In this document: piece by piece, positions 53,969-62,177 of the stretch
Layout: every line of letters begins with the position of its first letter
Position numbering within the stretch: position 1 is the stretch's first letter
Source: Pseudoalteromonas gelatinilytica
GTDB lineage: Bacteria; Pseudomonadota; Gammaproteobacteria; Enterobacterales; Alteromonadaceae
DNA: 64,000 nucleotides
Assembly (NCBI RefSeq): GCF_001641615.1
Contig: NZ_LRRU01000019.1
Span: 124,001-188,000, forward strand
Direction: 5' to 3'
Translations under genes and position numbers: made by a program
Notes under the pieces: model-generated
The model's database searches: none
Seen by the model: only the letters and a program-made list of their open reading frames with translations
What the model was told of the DNA's origin: nothing

Positions 53969-55666
53969 ATGAAACCAACTCCACTCTTTAAAAGCTTAGT
54001 GCTAGCAGTATGCTTAGGCGCAACAGGCGCCTCTCAAGCTTACGATCGCATCACTGGCCATAACTTTGCTAGTCGTTCTGAAGTCATCGCACAATCAGGT
54101 ATGGTTGCAACATCACAGCCGTTAGCTACGCAAGTGGGCTTACAAGTATTAAAAGACGGTGGTAATGCCATTGATGCAGCTATTGCGGCAAATGCAGTGC
54201 TTGGTCTGGTTGAACCGACCGGGTGTGGAATTGGTGGCGATTTATTTGCCATTGTTTGGGATAACAAAAGCAAGCAACTTTACGGTTTAAATGCCTCTGG
54301 CCGTTCACCACTAAGCTTGTCTTTTGATACTTTAAAAGCACAAGGTGACTACATTCCTGCTTATGGGCCATTGCCTGTGTCGGTACCTGGTGCGGTAGAT
54401 GGTTGGTTTGAGTTACATAAAAAGTTTGGCAAAACACCAATGAAAGCCTTACTCCAACCTGCTATCGACTACGCTGAAAATGGTTTCCCTGTGTCTGAAC
54501 TGATTGCCTATTACATGCAAAAAAGTGTGGCTGCTCGTGGTAAATACCCAGGCTTCAAAGATGTATATATGCCTGATGGGGCAATGCCAGAAAAAGGGGA
54601 AATATTTAAGAACCCAGCCCTTGCAAACACCTATCGTAAAATTGCCAAAGGCGGCCGAGATGCCTTTTACAAAGGCGATATTGCTAAAGAAATTGGTCGT
54701 TACATGAAGGAAAACGGCGGCTACTTATCCTATGAAGATTTAGCTGCCCACCATAGTGAATGGGTTAAACCTGTGAGCGCCGATTATAGAGGGTATACGC
54801 TTTGGGAATTACCACCAAATGGCCAAGGTATTGCTGCACAGCAAATTCTCAATATTCTTGAAGGTTACGATATCAAAGCAATGGGCTTTGATAGCCCAGA
54901 ATACGTACATACCTTTGTTGAAGCGAAAAAGCTCGCGTTTGCAGATCGTGCTAAGTACTACGCCGATCCAGCATTTAACACCATTCCCGTACAAACACTC
55001 ATTTCGCAGCAATATGCTGATGAAAGACGCAAACTGATAGACCCTAATAAAGCCGCAAAACGCGACCATGCAGGCCCAGTAGAAGGCGATACCATTTATA
55101 TGACGACCGCCGATAAAGACGGCAACATGGTTTCACTTATTCAAAGTAATTACCGTGGCATGGGCTCAGGTATGACACCGGCAAAATTAGGTTTTGTATT
55201 GCAAAACCGTGGCGAAATGTTCGCGCTTAAAAAAGGCCACATGAACCAATATGAGCCAGGCAAACGACCATTTCATACAATCATTCCTGCGTTTGTCACC
55301 AAAGATGGCAAGCCATATATGAGTTATGGTGTAATGGGCGGTGCCACACAGCCACAAATGCATGCTCAAATACTGATCAACATGATTGATTTTGGTATGA
55401 ACCTGCAAGAAGCCGGTGATGCACCGCGTATTCTGCACACAGGTTCATCGCAGCCAACCGGTGAGATTATGGAAGACGGTGGTTTTGTTAGCTTAGAGTC
55501 AGGTTTTTCGATGGAAACCCGCCGCGAGTTAATGAAAAAAGGCCACACCTTACAAGACGCGGTTGGCCCATACGGTGGTTATCAAGCAATATTGAAAGAC
55601 CCAAAAACCGGCGTTTATTACGGCGCATCTGAAACTCGCAAAGACGGACAGGCCGCGGGGTATTAG
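53969..55666 (+). CDS. ggt: Gamma-glutamyltransferase
   Basis: Periplasmic enzyme that splits glutathione and moves gamma-glutamyl groups. The start at 53969 (MKPTPLFKSLV) gives a normal signal peptide (LAVCLGATGASQAYD); an ATG 42 bases upstream would spoil it. The precursor has 565 residues. Large-subunit signatures: GGNAIDAAIAANAVLGLVEP and GCGIGGDLFAIVW. The autocleavage nucleophile is the first Thr of the small subunit in DTIYMTTADKDGNMVSL. Late GYQAILKDPKTGVYYGASE. Confidence 0.94.
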   Translation: MKPTPLFKSLVLAVCLGATGASQAYDRITGHNFASRSEVIAQSGMVATSQPLATQVGLQVLKDGGNAIDAAIAANAVLGLVEPTGCGIGGDLFAIVWDNKSKQLYGLNASGRSPLSLSFDTLKAQGDYIPAYGPLPVSVPGAVDGWFELHKKFGKTPMKALLQPAIDYAENGFPVSELIAYYMQKSVAARGKYPGFKDVYMPDGAMPEKGEIFKNPALANTYRKIAKGGRDAFYKGDIAKEIGRYMKENGGYLSYEDLAAHHSEWVKPVSADYRGYTLWELPPNGQGIAAQQILNILEGYDIKAMGFDSPEYVHTFVEAKKLAFADRAKYYADPAFNTIPVQTLISQQYADERRKLIDPNKAAKRDHAGPVEGDTIYMTTADKDGNMVSLIQSNYRGMGSGMTPAKLGFVLQNRGEMFALKKGHMNQYEPGKRPFHTIIPAFVTKDGKPYMSYGVMGGATQPQMHAQILINMIDFGMNLQEAGDAPRILHTGSSQPTGEIMEDGGFVSLESGFSMETRRELMKKGHTLQDAVGPYGGYQAILKDPKTGVYYGASETRKDGQAAGY

Positions 55667-55675
55667 GTTCGGGAG

Positions 55676-56338
55676 CTAACTCCCAACCACATACCCTGCA
55701 AAACCAAGTACTTTAAAATACTGTTTTGGGGTGCTGAAGCGGGTTTCATTCATTAACTCTGAAAAACGAATGCGGTCTAATGGGTAAAACTCGTGCTCTA
55801 GGTTGTGGCGCATGCGTTCTACGCCGACCTCGGTTAAACCTAACTGTGTACACAGCTGTAGTTGAGATTCGCGCTCAAAAGCGGTTTCTGGGCGCATTAA
55901 ATCGGCAATGTATAAGTTGCTCGATTTTTTAAGCTTGCTGTGAATCGCTTTTAATAGCGCTTTTTTATCGCCGTTATCTTCAACAAAGTGCATTACCAGT
56001 AAACACAGTGCGGCGTCACATTGAGTGTCGATGTCGTTGATATCACCGCAGTGAACTGTCACGCGATCGCTGATGTTATGCTGGCCAAACTGTTGCTCGG
56101 CAATATCGAGCATGTCTTGTGAAATGTCTTGAGCAATAAACTGCCAGCTTGGTTTTAGCGCCGCTAATTCAATGATTTCTTTACCTGTTCCGGCACCAAC
56201 TACTAAAATGCACGCATCATCGCTCAGCGTGGTTGCTAATTGGGCTGCGGTTGCTTGATGTAATAGCTCATAACCTGGAACTAGGCGCAAAATGCGTTCG
56301 TCGTAGTGATTTGCTTCTTCGTGATTAAAAGTTGGCAT
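55676..56338 (-). CDS. Class I SAM-dependent methyltransferase
   Basis: A 220-residue methyltransferase with the SAM-binding loop ILVVGAGTGKEIIELAAL and acidic second motif around IAQDISQDMLDIAEQQFG. The start is ATG 56338, ten bases from the sbcC stop. The acceptor substrate cannot be inferred. Confidence 0.88.
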   Translation of the reverse strand: MPTFNHEEANHYDERILRLVPGYELLHQATAAQLATTLSDDACILVVGAGTGKEIIELAALKPSWQFIAQDISQDMLDIAEQQFGQHNISDRVTVHCGDINDIDTQCDAALCLLVMHFVEDNGDKKALLKAIHSKLKKSSNLYIADLMRPETAFERESQLQLCTQLGLTEVGVERMRHNLEHEFYPLDRIRFSELMNETRFSTPKQYFKVLGFAGYVVGS

Positions 56339-56347
56339 GCTAATCCT

Positions 56348-59300
56348 TTAAATAACTGAGATGGTTGAATAACCACCTGGTTTTTTCGCTACATGCACTT
56401 GGGTGGCAACGCGTTCGGTCATTTCTGATACGTGAGAAATAACTCCTACTTTGCGGCCTTGTGCTTGTAGAGAATCAAGAGCATCCATCGCGATGCTTAA
56501 CGTTTCACTGTCCAACGTACCAAACCCTTCGTCGATAAACAAAGAGTTTATTTGCACTTTATTCGACGACAACGAGGCAAGCCCTAGCGCCAGTGCTAAC
56601 GACACTAAAAATGACTCACCGCCAGATAATGTATTAACAGAGCGCTGCTCATCGGCCATGTCTTTATCGATAATAGCGATATCGAGCGTTTGCCCTATGG
56701 CTGTTAATTTATAGCGTTTATTTAGTGTCTGTAAGTGACTATTCGCGTAGTGCAGCAGTATTTTTAAGGTTTGCGTTTGCGCTAAATTACGCATGGTTTT
56801 GCCGCTGGCATCCCCGAGCACCTTATTGAGTAAATGCCAGTGCTCATAGCTTTTTTGCTGCTCAACTAATAGCTTTTGTTTATCTTCAAGTGCTTGGCTA
56901 TTTTGTTGATGGGTTTTAAGCTCAGTTGCAACTTGCAATAATGCGTTATTCGCTTGTACTTGTTGCTCTGTGGCTTGATTAAGCTGTAATTGCAGCTCAT
57001 CTTCACCGAGAGCTGGCTTTTCTTTTTGGTGCTGAGCCAATGCCTGTTGTCGTTGTTTTAAAAGCGCCTCTGCGTCTTTTAAGCTACTTTCGCTGGTGTG
57101 GTAATCTGCCAGAGTTTGTTTAATTTCAGCGTGGTTTATCGTTAATAGCTGACTAACTGCTTGCTCATCCAAACTTGGGTGCTGCGCTTTAAAATCGTTA
57201 AACCACAGACTAAAGCGCTCATTAAGTGCTGCTTGCTCTGCGGTGAGTTCTTTTTCACGCTCGTCAAAATTGGCGATTTGAATGGCTTGTTCGTCACGCG
57301 CCTTCACTGCATTACTATGGTTTGTCTGGGCAAGTTGCAGTGCCTGCTGCGCTGAATCTATCGCCTTTTCAAGCTCTGCTATAAACTCATCTACCGATAT
57401 CGCCGCGTTACTAAATAAGCCCTCGCGCTTTGATTGTATCTGCGTTAATTCGTTTTCAGTTTGGCTTAGTTGCTCGTTGTACTGAGTTAAAGAGGCATGT
57501 GCTTCGTTAAGCTGCGGCGTTACATGTGCAAGGTGCTGCTCAATGGCTTTTAAGCTAGTTTTAAGCTCATCCGCCGTTTGCAGCGAAGCTTGATAAGCCT
57601 CAACGTGCTCTGCAATGTTCTCTAAAGAAATGCTTTGTGTATTGAGTGCCAGCCACCAAGGTGCACTGGCGAACTGTTGATTCAGTGTCGTATAAAGCTG
57701 CTGATGCTCATCATTGAGCTCGTTTAAACGTGTTTGCTGATTATTCAGCTGTTGTTGTAATTCGTTTAACTGCTGCTCTTTGCTATGTAGCGCTTGCCCT
57801 TGCTGATTATACTCAGCTTGCTTAGCCGCAAGCGTGTTTTGCAGCTGCTGTTGCTGCTCGAGGGTTTTGTAGTATTGCTGTTTTTGCTGGCTGAGCTGTT
57901 GCTGACGCTCGTTTAACTGATCTTCGGTTAAATCATTTAGCTCAGTACGATTAGCTGCCATGGTTTCTTTGAGGCTTTGTTGTTGCGCGCTTAGCTCTGA
58001 GATTTGCCCAGTTAACGAGCTTATCTGTTGGCTGCATGCCGCCAGCTCATTACTTTTAGCTTGCTGTAATGCTTGCTGAGCTTTTAAGTGCTGTTTTGCG
58101 TTAGTTAACTGGTTGGTAAAGTCGTTAATAAGTTGACTAAATTGCTCGTTTACCATTTCTTCATGCATAAACGGGTGCTCTTTTGAGCCACATACTGCAC
58201 ACGGCTCTCCTGCCTTTAAAGTGGCGCGTAACTGGCTGACCCCTTCACTGGCTCTAAGCTGCACTTGCTGTAAGTTTTGCTCACAAAACGAAACCTGCTG
58301 CTGTGCTTGCTCTGCCCCTTGCTGCGCATCTTTTAATGCTGTTTGTAGTTGCTGCTCAGTTTGGCTTAATGTGTTTAGCTGGGTTTGCCAATTTTTTAAC
58401 TGCTGATGATTAGTTTGCCATACTTGGCGCTTTTCAATCAGGTGTTTAATCGCCTCAAGCCCCGCATCAATATCTGCCATCGATTGGGTGTTTAAACTCG
58501 ATTTAAAGGCAGTATCTTGCTCATTTAGGCGCTTAATTTCTTGCTCAAGGGCTTGGTATTGAGTTTTATACTGCTGCGCAGCTGCTTGCTGCTCATCAAT
58601 CTTAGGCTGAAGAGACTTTACGTTCTGCTGTGATTGGCTAATTGTGCGTTGTTGCTGGCTAAAGCGGCCTAACTCACTTTTATAGAATGACCAGTCTTTC
58701 GCTAATGGTTGCCATTGCGCGTGTGTTTCTAAATAGCCATTGATTTGCGCTTGTTGCTCTAGCTGTTTTTGCTGCTCGGCTTTATGGCTATTTAGTGTAT
58801 TAGTCAGCTCTTGATGATGGTGTTTCGCTTTATCAGCTTGTACTTTTTGCGCCGCTGCTTGCTGGTTTAATACGGCAAGTTGCTTATCTAACTCACGGGC
58901 CTGGCTAATAATAGGTTGCGCGTCTTTTTGTGCTTGCTTTGCTTGGTTTAGTTGCGCGGTTTGCTTTTCAAGCGTTTGCTCAGCGTCTTTGATCAGTGTT
59001 TTATGGTCAACGTTTAAAAGCTGCTCACGGTTTTTGATAAGTTGCCCATGTTGAGCAGTAATCGTAGTGACGCGTTCACGGTTATCTTTTATTTCTAGGC
59101 ATTGCTGAGCTTGTTTCGCTTCAGTGGCTTTTTCAGCAAGCGCGTGCATTTGCTGCTGTAACTCTTGCTTTGCTTGCTCAGCTTGGTTCAGCTGTTGCTG
59201 CTGCTGAGATGCTTGCTTGTACCACGCTTGGTACTGTTCAAATTGTTTTATTTGTTTTTGTAAGTCAGCAAGTTTAGCCTCAAGCGCTTTTTGTTCTGTT

Positions 59301-60001
59301 TGTTTCGTTTCGACCTGTTCAGGACTTAAAACCTGATAGTTACTTAAACTTAACTTTAACTGCTCTAATGCTTGCAGCTGTTCTCGATGACGTTCAAAAA
59401 TTCGCTGACCAATACGGCTAAATTTATCGGTGCCTGTTAAACACTCAAGTAATTGCGCACGCTCATCTCCGGTTGCTTTTAAAAACGCAGCAAATTCATG
59501 TTGCGCAAGCAGCACAGCGCGTGAGAACTGCTCAAAGCTTAAACCGATAATACGCTCGATTTCTTTCCCTGCCGCGCTTCGATCGGCGATTAGGGTTTCA
59601 TCAGGTAATGAATACAGGCTATGTTGTGCGGGTTGTAATTTTCCGTCAGCGCGATTTCGCGCTCGGCTAAAGCTTAACCTTGCTCGGTACTGTTGTTTAT
59701 CTTGGCCAACAAAGTCGACTTCAGCAAAGCCCTGCCCTGCCCCGCGGCGTAATAAATTACGCGAGTCATTGAGTTTGATATTGTCGCCGTTAAAGTCAAT
59801 TTTATTGCCAGTATCGCCGCGTAATCTTGCTGTTTTGTTATAAAGCGCTAAGCAAATGGCATCGAGTAATGTGCTTTTACCCGCGCCGGTATCACCGGTG
59901 ATGGCAAACAACCCTGCTTCTTTTAAAGGCGAAGCGCTAAAGTCGACTTCGGCGTCTAAGATAGAGGCGAGTTGATGAACACGAATCGCTAAAATTTTCA
60001 T
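56348..60001 (-). CDS. sbcC: Exonuclease SbcC, SMC-like ATPase subunit
   Basis: ATPase partner of SbcD (the bacterial Rad50). It has 1217 residues. N-terminal Walker A: ITGDTGAGKSTLLDAICLAL. Two very long Gln-rich coiled coils flank the zinc hook CAVCGSKEHPF (near residue 602). The C terminus has the signature LSGGESFLVSLALALGLASL and Walker B LFIDEGFGTLD. It starts in a four-base overlap with sbcD. The complex cleaves hairpins and processes DNA ends. The coil is unusually rich in Gln (QQ runs). Confidence 0.95.
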   Translation of the reverse strand: MKILAIRVHQLASILDAEVDFSASPLKEAGLFAITGDTGAGKSTLLDAICLALYNKTARLRGDTGNKIDFNGDNIKLNDSRNLLRRGAGQGFAEVDFVGQDKQQYRARLSFSRARNRADGKLQPAQHSLYSLPDETLIADRSAAGKEIERIIGLSFEQFSRAVLLAQHEFAAFLKATGDERAQLLECLTGTDKFSRIGQRIFERHREQLQALEQLKLSLSNYQVLSPEQVETKQTEQKALEAKLADLQKQIKQFEQYQAWYKQASQQQQQLNQAEQAKQELQQQMHALAEKATEAKQAQQCLEIKDNRERVTTITAQHGQLIKNREQLLNVDHKTLIKDAEQTLEKQTAQLNQAKQAQKDAQPIISQARELDKQLAVLNQQAAAQKVQADKAKHHHQELTNTLNSHKAEQQKQLEQQAQINGYLETHAQWQPLAKDWSFYKSELGRFSQQQRTISQSQQNVKSLQPKIDEQQAAAQQYKTQYQALEQEIKRLNEQDTAFKSSLNTQSMADIDAGLEAIKHLIEKRQVWQTNHQQLKNWQTQLNTLSQTEQQLQTALKDAQQGAEQAQQQVSFCEQNLQQVQLRASEGVSQLRATLKAGEPCAVCGSKEHPFMHEEMVNEQFSQLINDFTNQLTNAKQHLKAQQALQQAKSNELAACSQQISSLTGQISELSAQQQSLKETMAANRTELNDLTEDQLNERQQQLSQQKQQYYKTLEQQQQLQNTLAAKQAEYNQQGQALHSKEQQLNELQQQLNNQQTRLNELNDEHQQLYTTLNQQFASAPWWLALNTQSISLENIAEHVEAYQASLQTADELKTSLKAIEQHLAHVTPQLNEAHASLTQYNEQLSQTENELTQIQSKREGLFSNAAISVDEFIAELEKAIDSAQQALQLAQTNHSNAVKARDEQAIQIANFDEREKELTAEQAALNERFSLWFNDFKAQHPSLDEQAVSQLLTINHAEIKQTLADYHTSESSLKDAEALLKQRQQALAQHQKEKPALGEDELQLQLNQATEQQVQANNALLQVATELKTHQQNSQALEDKQKLLVEQQKSYEHWHLLNKVLGDASGKTMRNLAQTQTLKILLHYANSHLQTLNKRYKLTAIGQTLDIAIIDKDMADEQRSVNTLSGGESFLVSLALALGLASLSSNKVQINSLFIDEGFGTLDSETLSIAMDALDSLQAQGRKVGVISHVSEMTERVATQVHVAKKPGGYSTISVI

Positions 60002-61230
60002 AGTAGGTCCTCTGCATTCAATTCATCGATCACTTGGCTTAGTAAGTTTTCTAATTCTTTTGGCACCGCCTGCCCTGCCATATCTTTATTGTTTGCAAAT
60101 GCTTGCTCTAAAAGTGAATGTGGGTTTAGCGCTTCAATCTGCGAGACATCTTCAAATAGAGTTTGTTCATCGTCTTGCTGATAGCCCTGCTGACGTACCC
60201 TTTCAATACCACAGAACTTAACTTGCTTACCTTCAAGGGCTTGTTCTATTTGTTCTCTGAAAGTGGTGTCAGTGTCATGGGCGCTCAATTTAACCCGCAG
60301 GTATGGCGCTAAATCTTCATCCGTTAAATCGAGCTGTTTTATAAGCTCACAGAGTTCGTTTAGTGGCACACAGTCTTTTTCTGGCAGCAACATGACTTTA
60401 CAAAAGCTAGGAATGTAAAGGGGGTTTACAGAAGTACCTGAGTCACTAAGCTCGACTAGCACAACTTGATGCTGATAGCGTCTTTCAGAAAATGACATCG
60501 GCATTGGCGTGCCACTGTAGCGAATGGTCTCTTTCTTCGCGACGGTTTGAGCCTTATGAAGATGCCCTAGCGCGACATAATCAGGTTGATCAGTAAATAT
60601 GCTTGCCGATATCGCATCTTCACCACCAATAACTAAGTTACGTTCAGAATCAGATGAGATGTCTCCGCCTTTTGCATGCAGGTGGCCCATAGCAATTAAT
60701 GGCGCGTTAGGTAATTCGTTTGCTGCTTGTAATGCATCTTTGTAAGCAAGGGCAACGGCTTGGTTGTAACTTAACGGTTGCTCTTGTTGGCGGTTATAGC
60801 TGCTTAAATCGCTGCTACGTAAAAATGGCATGGCAACAACATTCGCATCGCCGTTTTTTGTGCTGATTGGCAGTACCACTTCATGAGGAGCATTGCTATC
60901 AAAGCGGCCAACAACATAGGTATCAAACTGAGCCAATAAAGGCTTTGCCGCCATAATACGATTTGCTGAATCATGGTTGCCAGCAATAATCACTATGTGT
61001 AAGTCAGGGCAATGCTGCTTAGTGGTTTTAATAAATTGGTAGAGTTGGTTTTCTGCGCTGGCAGGAGGTGTTGCCGTATGATAAATGTCACCCGCAACCA
61101 GTAGTAAGTCAATCTTCTCTGACACAAGCGTATCGGTTAACCAAGCTAGAAATGCTTGATGCTCATCGAATCGGGAATGCTCGTAGAATTGTTGGCCTAA
61201 ATGCCAATCAGATGTATGAAGGACTTTCAT
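59998..61230 (-). CDS. sbcD: Exonuclease SbcD, nuclease subunit
   Basis: Mn-dependent nuclease (the bacterial Mre11), 410 residues (E. coli 400). Phosphoesterase motifs in order: LHTSDWHLGQQFYEHSR, LLVAGDIYHTATPP, IIAGNHDSANR, MGHLHAKG and YVALGHLHKAQ. The C-terminal capping domain precedes the four-base overlap with sbcC. Confidence 0.95.
   Translation of the reverse strand: MKVLHTSDWHLGQQFYEHSRFDEHQAFLAWLTDTLVSEKIDLLLVAGDIYHTATPPASAENQLYQFIKTTKQHCPDLHIVIIAGNHDSANRIMAAKPLLAQFDTYVVGRFDSNAPHEVVLPISTKNGDANVVAMPFLRSSDLSSYNRQQEQPLSYNQAVALAYKDALQAANELPNAPLIAMGHLHAKGGDISSDSERNLVIGGEDAISASIFTDQPDYVALGHLHKAQTVAKKETIRYSGTPMPMSFSERRYQHQVVLVELSDSGTSVNPLYIPSFCKVMLLPEKDCVPLNELCELIKQLDLTDEDLAPYLRVKLSAHDTDTTFREQIEQALEGKQVKFCGIERVRQQGYQQDDEQTLFEDVSQIEALNPHSLLEQAFANNKDMAGQAVPKELENLLSQVIDELNAEDLL
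60414..60430 (-). repeat. 17-bp inverted motif, copy 5
   Basis: The minus strand reads TGTAAACCCCCTTTACA inside sbcD. Confidence 0.55.
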
Positions 61231-61299
61231 TAAACGCTCTTATTATTTATTAAGAGCGTCAATATACCTAAGCTGAGCCAAGATGCCCAGCCTGGTTTG

Positions 61300-61536
61300 T
61301 TAACTTAAGCTATACCAAGCAAAAACCACCATTGGCAAAGCTAACAATGCCATTATCATAGGTACTTTAAGCGCTTTAGTTTGCTTAGCTTGTAAAATCT
61401 TAAGGGCATTTGTTTCATTACATGCTGCTACTTTGTCGATATAAAAATACCCTGAATCTAGGTACTGTTTACAATTTTGTTCGTCCGCTGGAATTGCAAT
61501 TAGTTCTTGTTGTTTTTTTAGGATATAGAAATCCAT
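61300..61536 (-). CDS. Small C-tail membrane protein, paralogue A
   Basis: A 78-residue protein. The start at 61536 (MDFYILKKQQELIAIPADE) has GGTGAG upstream and aligns with its neighbour; the longer reading is not supported. It has a soluble N-terminal part of about 45 residues (DKVAACNETNAL), a basic stretch, then one membrane helix (VPMIMALLALPMVVFAWYSL). Paralogue of the protein at 61670-61906. Family not recognised. Confidence 0.65.
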   Translation of the reverse strand: MDFYILKKQQELIAIPADEQNCKQYLDSGYFYIDKVAACNETNALKILQAKQTKALKVPMIMALLALPMVVFAWYSLS

Positions 61537-61669
61537 ACGCTCACCGAATTCTATGCTGATTACCAAACATTTTGGGGTTTAAATTCATGCTTCGCAGACC
61601 CCAAAATCAAAAAAGTGGGCGATTTTAAATACAAATGGCAGTAAATTTCAATAGCAAATGTCGCAAAAT

Positions 61670-61906
61670 TTAATTTATTGCAAAAATAATGGCAATTAAG
61701 GATAAAATTACCAGTGTAGTCGGGTAAATTAGCCATTTTTTAGACCCATTTACACCAGGAGATGTCCGAGATAATGCATCTGACTCATCGCAGGCTGCAA
61801 TGACCTCGACAAATTCAAATCCGCGTTCTTTGTACTCGTTTAGAATTGATTCTTGAGCAGGAATGGCTGCTAAACGAGAGTCTTTTTTTACAATATAAAA
61901 CTTCAT
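61670..61906 (-). CDS. Small C-tail membrane protein, paralogue B
   Basis: A 78-residue protein sharing with its neighbour the frame MxFYIxKKxxxLxAIPAxE, then YxxxGFxxxxxxAACxExxAL and a C-terminal helix (WLIYPTTLVILSLIAIIFAI). The two genes are 133 bp apart on the same strand and look like a tandem duplication. Upstream bases contain AGGGTGAT. Function unknown. The 61907-62177 gap holds only the 17-bp motif. Confidence 0.68.
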   Translation of the reverse strand: MKFYIVKKDSRLAAIPAQESILNEYKERGFEFVEVIAACDESDALSRTSPGVNGSKKWLIYPTTLVILSLIAIIFAIN

Positions 61907-62009
61907 CTAATCACCCTTTCATCATTAACTAGAATTTAAGCAGAGTATCTACTTATTAACTGTAATACTTTGGGATGAATTAGTGCTGAACTAAAATTAA
62001 CCAGTGTTT

Positions 62010-62026
62010 TGTAAACCCCCTTTACA
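62010..62026 (+). repeat. 17-bp inverted motif, copy 6
   Basis: TGTAAACCCCCTTTACA, followed by G, 152 bp ahead of the M1 peptidase gene. Confidence 0.6.
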
Positions 62027-62177
62027 GGACTTTATTTAAGGCGAATTCACTGAAAAAAATTGGCTCGCTTAGATGTGCTGAATACTACCTGAAAAATCCC
62101 GCACTTTATCGTTATTTTATTGCAACTTTGTTAGCAGTTTGCGATGGTACGCTGGCAAATTAATTACAGGATTAACA

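Noticed and set aside
60021-60048. CGATCACTTGGCTTAGTAAG as an iteron
   Set aside because: GATC and TTAGTAA are in the wrong relative orientation and spacing.
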